This document shows positions 51,238 through 58,287 of a DNA stretch of 64,000 nt, piece by piece. Location of the stretch: the NCBI RefSeq assembly GCF_017599305.1, contig NZ_JAGFWR010000003.1:62001-126000 (forward strand), given 5' to 3'. The stretch's first letter is position 1; every line of letters begins with the position of its first letter. Below the pieces are notes generated by a model. That model had not been told where the DNA came from. It was given only the letters and a program-made list of their open reading frames with translations, and searched no databases. Origin of the DNA: Micromonospora antibiotica (GTDB taxonomy: Bacteria > Actinomycetota > Actinomycetes > Mycobacteriales > Micromonosporaceae). Position numbers and translations under genes: made by a program.

Positions 51238-51954
51238 ATGGAGTTCCCGCCGTACCTCGCCACCATGCCGATGCACGCGATCACCGAGCTGCACGGTGAG
51301 CCGGGCCTGCTGGCCCGGTTCCGGTTGGAGCTGCCGGCCTTCGCGGCGGCCGACCGGGACCGGCTGACCGCCGCCCTGGACCTCGCCGCCGAGCTGCACC
51401 GCGACGACCGCCGGTCCCGGGAGCCCTACCTCAACCACCTGCTGCGGGTGGCGATCCGGATGATGCACCACTACCAGGTTCGCGACGTCGACGTGATCGT
51501 CGCCGGTCTACTGCACGACGCGGTGGAGGACCACCCCCGGGAGCTGGCCGGCGCGCAGGCGTCCGACCCGACGGCGGCGGCGCTGGCCACGCTGGCCGAC
51601 CGGTTCGGGACGCGGGTGGCCCGGCTCGTCGGCGCGGTCACCAACCCGGTGTACGACCCGGACCGGGACCCGCACGTGCAGTACCGCGAGCACGTCGCGG
51701 CCAGCCTGGACCGGGAGCCGTGGGCCCGGGTCATCAAGATCTCCGACTTCACCGACAACGGCGTGGGGGTGGTCTACGCCGTCGGGCCCAAGGTGGCCCG
51801 CTCGGCGGCGAAGTACCGCCCGCTGGTGCCGGTGTTCCGGGATCTGATCGCCCGACCGGACACCCCGCTGTCGGCACCGGTGAAGCGGCACATCTTCGCC
51901 CAGCTCGACCTGGCCGAGGAGCGGTTCAGCGCGATCCTCGACCACCCCAACTGA
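51238..51954 (+). CDS. HD-domain hydrolase (RelA/SpoT-type HD fold, no synthetase domain)
   Basis: 238 residues. LDLAAELHRDDRRSREPYLN with HLLRVAIRMM and VIVAGLLHDAVEDHP give the H...HD metal site of the ppGpp-hydrolase-like HD family; IKISDFTDNGVG supplies the later Asp. No synthetase, TGS or ACT domain, so it resembles small stand-alone Mesh1-like or actinobacterial HD proteins. TATAAG at 51226-51231 is a possible -10, giving a leaderless mRNA. Substrate may be ppGpp or another nucleotide. Confidence 0.82.
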   Translation: MEFPPYLATMPMHAITELHGEPGLLARFRLELPAFAAADRDRLTAALDLAAELHRDDRRSREPYLNHLLRVAIRMMHHYQVRDVDVIVAGLLHDAVEDHPRELAGAQASDPTAAALATLADRFGTRVARLVGAVTNPVYDPDRDPHVQYREHVAASLDREPWARVIKISDFTDNGVGVVYAVGPKVARSAAKYRPLVPVFRDLIARPDTPLSAPVKRHIFAQLDLAEERFSAILDHPN

Positions 51955-51958
51955 CCTC

Positions 51959-52010
51959 GCCCCGCCCGACACCTTCGCTGCGCCTCTCCCGCCGGCAGGT
52001 CGGGCGGGGC
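51959..52010. terminator. Bidirectional terminator between the HD and barstar genes
   Basis: Perfect 12-bp inverted repeat GCCCCGCCCGAC (51959-51970) / GTCGGGCGGGGC (51999-52010) with a 28-nt loop, between convergent genes. Confidence 0.6.
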
Positions 52011-52081
52011 CGGCGCAGCGCCCCTGGCCCGCCGGTGGCCGGAAACGACCCGCGACCCGGCACGGCACCGCACCGCACCGC

Positions 52082-52522
52082 TCAGCGCGCCACGCCGCCG
52101 GGTGGGACGGCCACGCCACAGCCGCCGAGGACGGCGGAGAGCCGCAGTCGCAGGGCGGGCAACGCCTGCGGGGTGTCCCGCAGCACCAACCGGACCGGCT
52201 CCCGGGCACCCGCCGACACCCCGCCCACCACGTCGAGCAGTGTGCCGAGCTGGCCGGACGGTTCGTCGGCGAGCAGCAGGCCGGCGTCGGTCACCTCCAG
52301 GGTGAGCGGGCCGGCGTCGAGCCGTTCGGCCAGCACGTCGGCGAGCGCGTCCCAGTTGCGGCCGAAGTGTCCGGGCAGGTCGAGTGCGACGGCGAGGGCG
52401 TCGAACAACGCGGGACGGGTGCGGGCCGCCGCGCCGGCCACGGTGAGCGACGGCGTGGGATGCCCCGACGGCGACGGCTCGTCGGTCACCCGCAGCCAGC
52501 CCGGCTGGCGCTGTCCGGTCAT
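52082..52522 (-). CDS. Barstar-family ribonuclease inhibitor
   Basis: 146 residues. ALDLPGHFGRNWDALADVL is the barstar signature: helix with the two Asp residues equivalent to barstar D35 and D39 that enter the RNase active site. A variable N-terminus of about 35 residues precedes it. Cytoplasmic, no signal. AGGAGGATG lies just upstream of ATG 52522. It follows the RNase gene on the same strand with a hairpin between, so it is probably the immunity protein of that enzyme. Confidence 0.9.
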   Translation of the reverse strand: MTGQRQPGWLRVTDEPSPSGHPTPSLTVAGAAARTRPALFDALAVALDLPGHFGRNWDALADVLAERLDAGPLTLEVTDAGLLLADEPSGQLGTLLDVVGGVSAGAREPVRLVLRDTPQALPALRLRLSAVLGGCGVAVPPGGVAR

Positions 52523-52542
52523 CGTGCATCCTCCTGCTCACC

Positions 52543-52572
52543 CGGGGTGGGCCGGCCGACCGGCCCACCCCG
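52543..52572 (-). terminator. Strong hairpin between the RNase and barstar genes
   Basis: Perfect 13-bp stem CGGGGTGGGCCGG (52543-52555) / CCGGCCCACCCCG (52560-52572) with a 4-nt loop, starting 12 nt after the RNase stop and ending 20 nt before the barstar ATG. It could terminate the RNase mRNA, leaving barstar on its own promoter, or stabilise RNA ends. Confidence 0.7.
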
Positions 52573-52584
52573 ATGGTTCCTGGC

Positions 52585-53148
52585 TCAGATCCGGTAGAAG
52601 TTCGCGTAGTGGTCGGGCGAGAACCAGGTCGCCCCGGTGCTCCTGTTCACCACGATGCGGTACGCGTCCCGCGCCGCGCCGGAGACCCGCGGGTAGACGT
52701 CGTACTCGTAGTAGGTGGCGCCGCCGGGGAGCTGCCCCTCGTAGTTGTGGAACTGGCCGCCGGCGAAGTTCGACAGGCCGCCGCTCCAGGCGTACCAGCC
52801 CCGGCTGGTGGGGAAGCTCTTGGCCGACCAGCCGGATCGGGCGGTACGGGCGTCCGCGCAGCGGGACATCGTGCAGGAGCCGTAGACCGCCGCCGACGCG
52901 GAGTCGGTCAGCCTCGGGGTCACCACGGACGGCCCGACCAGCACCGCCGCGATCATGGCGGTCAGCAGCGCGAGGGTGCCCAGCAGCCGGTGCGGTCGGG
53001 TAACGGGGTGCGGGGCGGCGGGGTGCGGGGCGGCGGCGGTCGGGGCGGTGACGGGGGTGACGGGGTTCGCGGGAGTGCGCAACGGGTCCTCCGGGTCGCG
53101 GGGGCCGACAGGAACGTATCGATCGGGATGGTTATCCCGGTCAGCCAC
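52585..53148 (-). CDS. Exported guanyl-specific ribonuclease (RNase Sa family)
   Basis: 187 residues. The first 52 are Pro/Thr/Ala-rich and cytoplasmic-looking, then a hydrophobic stretch (LLGTLALLTAMIAAVLVG) ends near a possible cleavage at SASA. The last 100 residues are the RNase: FHNYEGQLP, TYYEYDVYPR, AYRIVVNRSTG and PDHYANFYRI match the RNase Sa core, with its catalytic Glu (YEYDV), Arg (YRIVV) and His (DHYANF) all present. The start is GTG 53148; the long N-terminus is unusual for a secreted RNase. Probably a secreted or surface nuclease toxin neutralised by the barstar downstream. Confidence 0.9.
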   Translation of the reverse strand: MADRDNHPDRYVPVGPRDPEDPLRTPANPVTPVTAPTAAAPHPAAPHPVTRPHRLLGTLALLTAMIAAVLVGPSVVTPRLTDSASAAVYGSCTMSRCADARTARSGWSAKSFPTSRGWYAWSGGLSNFAGGQFHNYEGQLPGGATYYEYDVYPRVSGAARDAYRIVVNRSTGATWFSPDHYANFYRI

Positions 53149-53254
53149 ATTCTGGCGGGAGGCGAACCCCGCCGACCAGAGGTCAGCCTGGCAACCGTGG
53201 ATGAACGCACCATGATCGGCACGTCACCGCCGACTGAAATGCTCGGGCGGCACG

Positions 53255-53293
53255 GCCGGGACCGGGCAGCCCCGTCGGCCACCCGGTCCCGGC
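53255..53293 (-). terminator. Terminator after the Cip1-like gene
   Basis: 12-bp perfect inverted repeat GCCGGGACCGGG (53255-53266) / CCCGGTCCCGGC (53282-53293) with a 15-nt loop, 5 nt after the stop at 53299. Confidence 0.7.
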
Positions 53294-53298
53294 GGGGG

Positions 53299-54576
53299 TC
53301 AGCAGCCGATCCGGCTGCTGCCCAGGGCCACGTCGTCGTACCAGATGGTGTCCGCGCCCTCGCCGTAGCTCTCCCAGCCCAGCTTCAGGTCGGTCAGCCG
53401 GGGCCGCCAGGTGCGGTTGAGCCACTGGCCGTCGACGTCGTGGGTGGGCACCCCGTCGGCGGTCAGCCCGGTGATGGCGGTGCCGTCGAGCCAGGTACGC
53501 AGCTGACCCTGGTTGCCGTCGACCATGAACTCCAGGCACGTCCAGCGCCCGGTGGGCAGCGGCACGCTCAACGCCACCCCGGCCGGGCTCTGCTCGGGCA
53601 GGGTCGCGTCGTCGGAGGCCCGGTTCCACTGCAACGCGCCGTTCTGGCCGCCCATCCGCAGGTCCTTGTTGCCGTCGGCGGCGTCGGTCATCGCCGTCAT
53701 GGTGACGTGCTGGGTCGGCAGGGCGGTGGTGTGGCGCAGCCAGATCCGGCCGTACCGGACGGTGCCCACGGCGCTGAGGTCCTTGTTGGACCGGACGAAA
53801 ACGTGGTTGCAGTAACCGGCCGCGCCGTCGATGCGCAGCGAACGGCTACCGCTGTGCGTGGTGGTCGTGTCCACCGCCGCCCGGCCCGCCCCGGAGCAGT
53901 CCGGGTTGACCACGCTCCAGTCGCCGGCCGGCGTCGAGCCGGTCTGGTTCTCGAATCCGTCGCAGAGCACCGCACCGGCGCACCCGGCCGGCGGCGGGGT
54001 GGTCGGCGGCGGGGTCGTGGGCGGGGGCGTCGTCGGCGGAGGCGTCGTGGGCGGCGGGGTCGTCGGCGGAGGCGTGGTCGGCGGCGGGGTCGTCGGGGGC
54101 GGCGTGGTGGGCGGCGGCGTCGTCGGGGGCGGGGTCGTGGGCGGCGGCGTGGTGGTCGGCGGCGGAGCGCCGTTGCACGGTACGCCGTTGAGCGCGAACC
54201 CGGTCGGCGCGGCGGAACCCGAGGTGCTGGTGCCCTGGACGCCGAACTCGGTCGAGCCGCCGGCCGGGACACTGCCGTTCCAGGCGGCGTTGCGGGCGGT
54301 GACCGTGCTGCCGGCCTGGCTGACCTGGGCGTTCCAGCCACCGGTGATCCGTTGGCCGCCCGGGTAGGACCAGGTGACGGTCCAACTGCTCAGGGCGGTG
54401 TCGCCCGGGGAGACCCGGACGTTGGCGGTGAAGCCGCCGGTCCACTCGTTGGGCTGGTAGTCGACCCGGCAGCCCTGGGCCGCCGAGGCGGTGCCGGCGA
54501 GCACGGTGGTGACGGCCGCCGCCGCTGTGACGGTGGCAGCCACGGCGGCGGTGATACGGGTACGGGAAATCCTCAC
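53299..54576 (-). CDS. Secreted CBM2 protein with Pro-Thr linker and Cip1-like domain
   Basis: 425 residues from GTG 54576, with GGAAGGACC upstream. Signal peptide of about 32 residues ending GTASA. Residues 34-138 are a family 2 carbohydrate-binding module (NEWTGGFTANVRVSPGD, WTVTWSYPGGQRITGGWNAQ, ARNAAWNGSVPAGGSTEFGV) with surface Trp for cellulose. A linker of eleven PPPTT-type units follows. Residues 200-425 resemble Cip1-type beta-jelly-roll proteins (CDGFENQTGS, YGRIWLRHTTALP, WTCLEFMVDGNQGQLRTWLD, ADTIWYDDVALG), found in cellulolytic fungi and bacteria and suspected to be lyases. Active against plant cell wall; enzymatic identity unproven. Confidence 0.85.
   Translation of the reverse strand: MRISRTRITAAVAATVTAAAAVTTVLAGTASAAQGCRVDYQPNEWTGGFTANVRVSPGDTALSSWTVTWSYPGGQRITGGWNAQVSQAGSTVTARNAAWNGSVPAGGSTEFGVQGTSTSGSAAPTGFALNGVPCNGAPPPTTTPPPTTPPPTTPPPTTPPPTTPPPTTPPPTTPPPTTPPPTTPPPTTPPPTTPPPAGCAGAVLCDGFENQTGSTPAGDWSVVNPDCSGAGRAAVDTTTTHSGSRSLRIDGAAGYCNHVFVRSNKDLSAVGTVRYGRIWLRHTTALPTQHVTMTAMTDAADGNKDLRMGGQNGALQWNRASDDATLPEQSPAGVALSVPLPTGRWTCLEFMVDGNQGQLRTWLDGTAITGLTADGVPTHDVDGQWLNRTWRPRLTDLKLGWESYGEGADTIWYDDVALGSSRIGC
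53990..54168 (-). repeat. Eleven 15-bp repeats coding the PPPTT linker
   Basis: In-frame 15-bp repeats encode PPPTT units between the CBM2 and the Cip1-like domain. Plus-strand frames here (GGGVV runs) are shadows. Length is likely to vary between strains. Confidence 0.9.
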
Positions 54577-54872
54577 AGGGGTCCTTCCGGCTGGCCGTCG
54601 GGGAAACACCGACGGCGCGGGAGCATCGACATCGCTCGCGCGTCGACATGCCTCTCGGCACGTGGACAACAGCCCGGCTCAGGCCACACCGCCGCCCGGC
54701 AACAGGGCGGCACCCGGACCCCAATGTAGTGATGGTTGCCTATGGAAACAAGTGCCCCACCGCGTACGGCGATGGTCGCCGGCGCAACCCCGGCGTCGAG
54801 CCCCACCCCGGTCGGCGTCACCCTGCCGGCGCGCGGTCGACCCGGCCACCGGGTCGACCGCACGCCGCCGCC

Positions 54873-55727
54873 TCAGCGGTCGGTGGACAGGCTGGCGCAG
54901 TCGGTCTCGTCGGGCAGCAGCGGCCGGAGGGTGATCGACCAGCGTTTCCCGCCGGAGGTCCACGGGGTAGCCGCGTTGGCCTTGTCGGCGGCGGCGATCA
55001 CCTGCTGCACGGCGGCCCCGGTGACCGTCACGCAACCCAGTTGGAGCCCCTCACCGAGACTGGTGCCGGGCAGCGCCGGGCCGGGCCACTCCACCCTGGG
55101 CTGTTTCGCGGTCTCCGGTGTGGCGACCCACGGCCCAGCCACCGCCGCGATGGCGGTCGGCTGGTACGGCTGCGTCGCCGCCCCCGCCGGATCGGTCACC
55201 TTGTCGGTGAAGGTCCGCAGTTTCTCCCGGGCGGCCTGCTGCGCGGCGGTCAGGCCGGCCTCCGGGCCGGTCGCCTCACCCAGGGCGTAGACCTCCAACC
55301 GCTCGGTGCCGACCGGCCCCCGGATGGTGAACCGGGTGGTGGCCACGTCAGTGATCGACGGGGTGCCCACGTCGACGGAGCTGCCCACCCCGGCGGCGCG
55401 GGCCTGCTCGACCAGCTTCGCCACCTCGGCCTTGCTGATCGTGCGAACCTGGATGTTGGGCAGCGCCGGCCCGGGATAACTCAGGATGGTCGGCCCCTCG
55501 GTGATCACCCGACCGTCGCCGTAGACGCTGACGGCCGGCAGCCGGGTCACATTGGTCTCGGGCCGCACGAAGCCACCCGTGTAGTCGATCCGCAGCACCG
55601 GCACATCAGCGGGAAGAGCGGATGGGACCGCATCGGGCGCCACACCCGCCCCGTCCTGCCCCGCACACGCCGCCGTGAGCAGGAGCACCGGAACAACCAC
55701 CACCCACATGCCTCGAAAACTCGTCAT
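54873..55727 (-). CDS. Hypothetical lipoprotein
   Basis: 284 residues from ATG 55727, with AAGGGG upstream; the longer Gly/Arg frame upstream is the G-rich tract. Signal VVVVPVLLLTAACAGQDGAG has the lipobox T-A-A-C. The mature protein reads as a mixed alpha/beta domain (VSVYGDGRVITEGPTILSYP, VRTISKAEVAKLVEQARAAG, WSITLRPLLPDETDCASL). I recognise no family, but such lipoproteins are common in Micromonosporaceae. Two Cys of the mature part could form a disulfide. The promoter region is the extreme G/C tract next to the palindrome module. Confidence 0.8.
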   Translation of the reverse strand: MTSFRGMWVVVVPVLLLTAACAGQDGAGVAPDAVPSALPADVPVLRIDYTGGFVRPETNVTRLPAVSVYGDGRVITEGPTILSYPGPALPNIQVRTISKAEVAKLVEQARAAGVGSSVDVGTPSITDVATTRFTIRGPVGTERLEVYALGEATGPEAGLTAAQQAAREKLRTFTDKVTDPAGAATQPYQPTAIAAVAGPWVATPETAKQPRVEWPGPALPGTSLGEGLQLGCVTVTGAAVQQVIAAADKANAATPWTSGGKRWSITLRPLLPDETDCASLSTDR

Positions 55728-55744
55728 ACCCCTTGGACGCACCC

Positions 55745-56163
55745 AGACCCCCCACGGCTCCCCCCACTTTCCCCACCCCCGCTCCCACCCCGCCCCGCCC
55801 CGCCCCCACCCCACCCCACCTCGTCCGCTCCGCTCCCCGCCCCCACCACGCCCCGGTCCCGCCCCGCCCCGCCCCGCCCCGGTGATCAAGAGGTTTACGT
55901 CAAGTTTGATCTTCTGAATGACCTAAACCTCTTGATCACCGGGGCATAACGCTCGGCGTGTGGGACCGGACGAGGCGGAGCGGAGACGCAGGGACGCGGA
56001 GCCTGCCACGCGCCTGGTGATCAAGGAGTTTGCGTCATCGGGGAGATCAAAGTTGACGTAAACCTCTTGATCATCGGGTAGATCGCCGCATGGGGGCGGG
56101 ATGGGTGGGGGCGAGGTGGAGTCGGGTGGAGTCGGGGTGGGTGGGGTGTTGCGGGTGGGCGGG
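55745..56163. repeat. C-rich tract, two palindromes and G-rich tract (copies 2 and 3)
   Basis: 55745-55880 is almost pure C with few interruptions. Palindrome copy 2 follows (55881-55902 / 55919-55940, one mismatch, extended by CCCC/GGGG to 55877-55944). Copy 3 lies at 56016-56037 / 56054-56074 with imperfect arms. From 56093 to the GntR gene the plus strand is G-rich. Arms share ggtgatcaagaggtttacgt-type sequence with copy 1 at 12774. No gene in this stretch. On the minus strand the C-tract is a long G-quadruplex-prone leader just upstream of the lipoprotein start. Confidence 0.85.
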
Positions 56164-56403
56164 TCAGGGTTCGCGCATCCAGAGCTTCGGGTCGTTGACG
56201 AAGACGCCCTTGCCCTGGTGCCGCCAGATCACTCGCAGCGCCTCCAGCCGGACGTAGACCTGCTTGACGGTCGACGGGCTGACCTGGTGCAGCGCGGCAA
56301 GTTCCGTGATCGAGGGCAGCTTGTCCCCCGGCGTCAGCTTCTTGGCCCTGACGTCGGCGACGATCTCATCGGCGATCCGGATGTAGTCGGCGGTGATCGG
56401 CAT
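56164..56403 (-). CDS. Short GntR-family DNA-binding protein
   Basis: 79 residues from ATG 56403, with AGGGGGAG upstream. IADEIVADVRAKKLTPGDKL, LPSITELAALHQVSPSTVKQ and VYVRLEALRVIWRHQGKGVF form a complete GntR winged helix, and the protein ends soon after. No effector domain, so it may sense nothing by itself or work as a dimer with a partner. It is divergent from the DivIVA-like gene; their shared 316-bp region carries a promoter and a hairpin. Confidence 0.88.
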   Translation of the reverse strand: MPITADYIRIADEIVADVRAKKLTPGDKLPSITELAALHQVSPSTVKQVYVRLEALRVIWRHQGKGVFVNDPKLWMREP

Positions 56404-56719
56404 GACTCCCCCTGCGCGGCACGCCAATTCGATCACGCAAGGACACCCTCCAACAACTCTATGTTTGACTCAGATGACTGGGACAGCTAAGTTTGGTGCT
56501 GCTCCTCCCCTTGCGTGGCAACAAGGAAGAGGGCTTTCCCCTGGTCGGGGCGGGTGTGTTTGCCCGTCCCGACCCCGGCCGGCTGCTCTGCTGTCGTACC
56601 GCCGATGTGGGCTGCGACGGCCGGGCCGGCGGGTCGTCCGCAGCCGGCGGCGGACGACCCGCCCTCCAGCACCACCGAAAGGACCCCTCCACCCTCCCCC
56701 AGCACGGGAAAGGACCCCC
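56404..56719. promoter_or_regulatory. Divergent regulatory region with promoter and hairpin
   Basis: On the plus strand TTGACT (56465-56470) and TAAGTT (56488-56493) have a 17-bp spacer. The leader then contains a perfect 14-bp inverted repeat GGCGGGTCGTCCGC (56628-56641) / GCGGACGACCCGCC (56650-56663) with an 8-nt loop, 57 nt before the DivIVA-like start: an attenuator, terminator or regulator site. Confidence 0.65.
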
Positions 56720-56998
56720 GTGGCCCAGGTGTATCGCGGTGGCCAGCCCTACGGGACCGGTCGCCCCGCCCTACTGACCCCCCACGAGGTACGCACCCAC
56801 GAGTTCCCACCGCGCCGACGCGGCGTCGACCCCGTCGAGGTACGCCGGTTCCAGACCCGGCTCGCCGACGAGTTGGCCGCCCTGCACCAGGAGATCCGCG
56901 CCCTCGCCCAGGAGCACGACCGGCTCCGGCGGGCCCTGCGCGACTGGCAGAGCCGGCATGCGCGGGACTGCCCGCCCACGAACGGCGGGCACTGGTGA
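56720..56998 (+). CDS. Small DivIVA-domain-like protein
   Basis: 92 residues from GTG 56720, with GGGAAAGGA upstream. LLTPHEVRTHEFPPRRRGVD is the membrane-curvature/DivIVA N-terminal pattern, followed by the coiled coil RRFQTRLADELAALHQEIRA and LAQEHDRLRRALRDWQ. It is much shorter than true DivIVA (Wag31, 250 or more), so it is a stand-alone DivIVA-like coiled coil. GTGA overlap with the next gene. Role unknown; possibly regulated by the divergent GntR protein. Confidence 0.8.
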   Translation: MAQVYRGGQPYGTGRPALLTPHEVRTHEFPPRRRGVDPVEVRRFQTRLADELAALHQEIRALAQEHDRLRRALRDWQSRHARDCPPTNGGHW

Positions 56999-57294
56999 AC
57001 GTCCGGCCCCGCCCCGGTGACCTGCTGGTCGTCGACCGGGCCGCCTCGGTGCAGTTCGCCGGGGAACGTGCCCTGCGGCTGCGGGTGGTGTCGGTGTGCG
57101 ACCGGCCCACCTACGACGGGTGGATCTGGCTGACCGGTTACGTGCTCGACCGGCGCGGCGAGGCCACCGCCAAACGGGAGGTCTTCGTCCAACTCGCCGG
57201 CCTGCGCCCCGTCTCCGCCCCGCCGCAGGTGGATCGGCACACAGAGGGTCGCTCCCGCCACGCGTCGGTCGGGCCGGGCAGGGTGCGGCGGTGA
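56995..57294 (+). CDS. Hypothetical protein coupled to the DivIVA-like gene
   Basis: 99 residues from GTG 56995, overlapping the preceding stop by 4 nt. RPGDLLVVDRAASVQFAGER, LRLRVVSVCDRPTYDGWIWL and TGYVLDRRGEATAKREVFVQ suggest a small beta-barrel of about 70 residues; the last 25 are basic and disordered. I recognise no family. The tight coupling suggests joint function with the DivIVA-like protein. Confidence 0.68.
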   Translation: MNVRPRPGDLLVVDRAASVQFAGERALRLRVVSVCDRPTYDGWIWLTGYVLDRRGEATAKREVFVQLAGLRPVSAPPQVDRHTEGRSRHASVGPGRVRR

Positions 57295-57300
57295 GTCGGG

Positions 57301-58005
57301 TCAGGCACCCGGCGCGGGTTCGGAAACCTGCCGATCCGGCTGGGGTTGGCGGGCGCGCAGGAACGGGCCGAGGCCCATTCCGTCCTCGGTGGCCAGGAAC
57401 GCGCCGCGCGCGGTGAGCAGCGTCTCGTCGGCGTGCGCCATGCACCCCCACGCCGTGTCGCCCCACGAGTCGGCGAGCTTGACCTCCGCCGGTTCGGCGC
57501 ACGATTCACCGCGTGGGCCGCCGATCTGGCAGCGGGCGGGTGCCCCGCCGCGCCGACCGGCCGCCTCGGCGGCCTCCCGGATCAGCGAGAACCGCACCTC
57601 ACCGCCCGCCTGCGGGTCACGCTCCTGCTGCGGTACGGCCTGCCGCTGCCCGAAGGCGACCACGTTGCCGTCGGGGTCGGTGACCCGGCACTCGCCCCCG
57701 GGGGCGTGCTCCGGGTAGCCGCTCTTCTCGACCGGGTGCCCGGCGGCGGTGAGCCGCTCGGCGGTCACGGTCAGGTCGTCGACGTACAGGTAGACGAGCA
57801 GGGGCAGCTCGACGGTGACCAGGCGGGGGGTGACCGCCGCCAGGAGTAGCGTCAACTCCCCGCACCGCAGGTACGACCAGTGTGAGCCACCGTCGCCGCC
57901 GGCCCGGATCTCGGTGTAGCCGAAGTTCTCGTAGAACCGTCGGGCCGCGTCGGCGTCCGCCACGTACAGCACCGGCACCTGGGACCGCACACCACCACTT
58001 TGCAC
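57301..58005 (-). CDS. VOC (glyoxalase/bleomycin resistance) protein with extra Cys-containing C-terminal domain
   Basis: 234 residues from GTG 58005. Residues 1-122 are a VOC domain: PVLYVADADAARRFYENFGY, GSHWSYLRCGELTLLLAAV, LLVYLYVDDLTVTAERLTAA and YPEHAPGGECRVTDPDGNVV. From about 150 a second small domain appears: ARCQIGGPRGESCAEPAEVK then LADSWGDTAWGCMAHADETL and GAFLATEDGMGLGPFL, with three Cys and a His that could bind zinc. I have seen this second domain in actinobacterial proteins but cannot name it. Separate promoter; convergent with the DivIVA-like pair. Confidence 0.85.
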   Translation of the reverse strand: MQSGGVRSQVPVLYVADADAARRFYENFGYTEIRAGGDGGSHWSYLRCGELTLLLAAVTPRLVTVELPLLVYLYVDDLTVTAERLTAAGHPVEKSGYPEHAPGGECRVTDPDGNVVAFGQRQAVPQQERDPQAGGEVRFSLIREAAEAAGRRGGAPARCQIGGPRGESCAEPAEVKLADSWGDTAWGCMAHADETLLTARGAFLATEDGMGLGPFLRARQPQPDRQVSEPAPGA

Positions 58006-58142
58006 GGCGTCACTCTAGTCACCGATGATCGGCGACTCACGTCTTGCAGATCGGGTTTTTCCACCCGTCGGGTCGCCCCTGGTCACGGCCCTGCCCGTCG
58101 GCCGGTCGGGGCCCTGGACGCCGACGGGGCCGCCCTGGCTGT

Positions 58143-58287
58143 GGGACTCGCCCCGGTCCGGGGGACGCGCCGGGTCAGTGGGCTCGCCCCGGTCACAGGG
58201 CTCGCCTCGGTCACAGGGCACGCCCGGGTCAGGGGCTCGCCCCGATCAGTGGGGTCGCCACGGTCAGAGGGCTCGCCGGGGTCAGCC
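58143..58287. repeat. Eight imperfect 18-bp tandem repeats
   Basis: Units such as gggctcgccccggtcaca repeat every 18 bp from 58143 to 58287 and run over the stop codon of the ABC gene (58282-58284). No gene in 58006-58281; small frames there are translations of the repeat. Confidence 0.85.

Noticed and set aside
53131..53143. Third TATCCCGGT site upstream of the RNase gene
   Set aside because: A single 9-bp match without a second repeat at 14-bp spacing; likely chance, though a genome-wide scan could change this.
53831..54367. Plus-strand frame with GGGVV repeats
   Set aside because: Antisense translation of the PPPTT linker repeats of the CBM2 protein.
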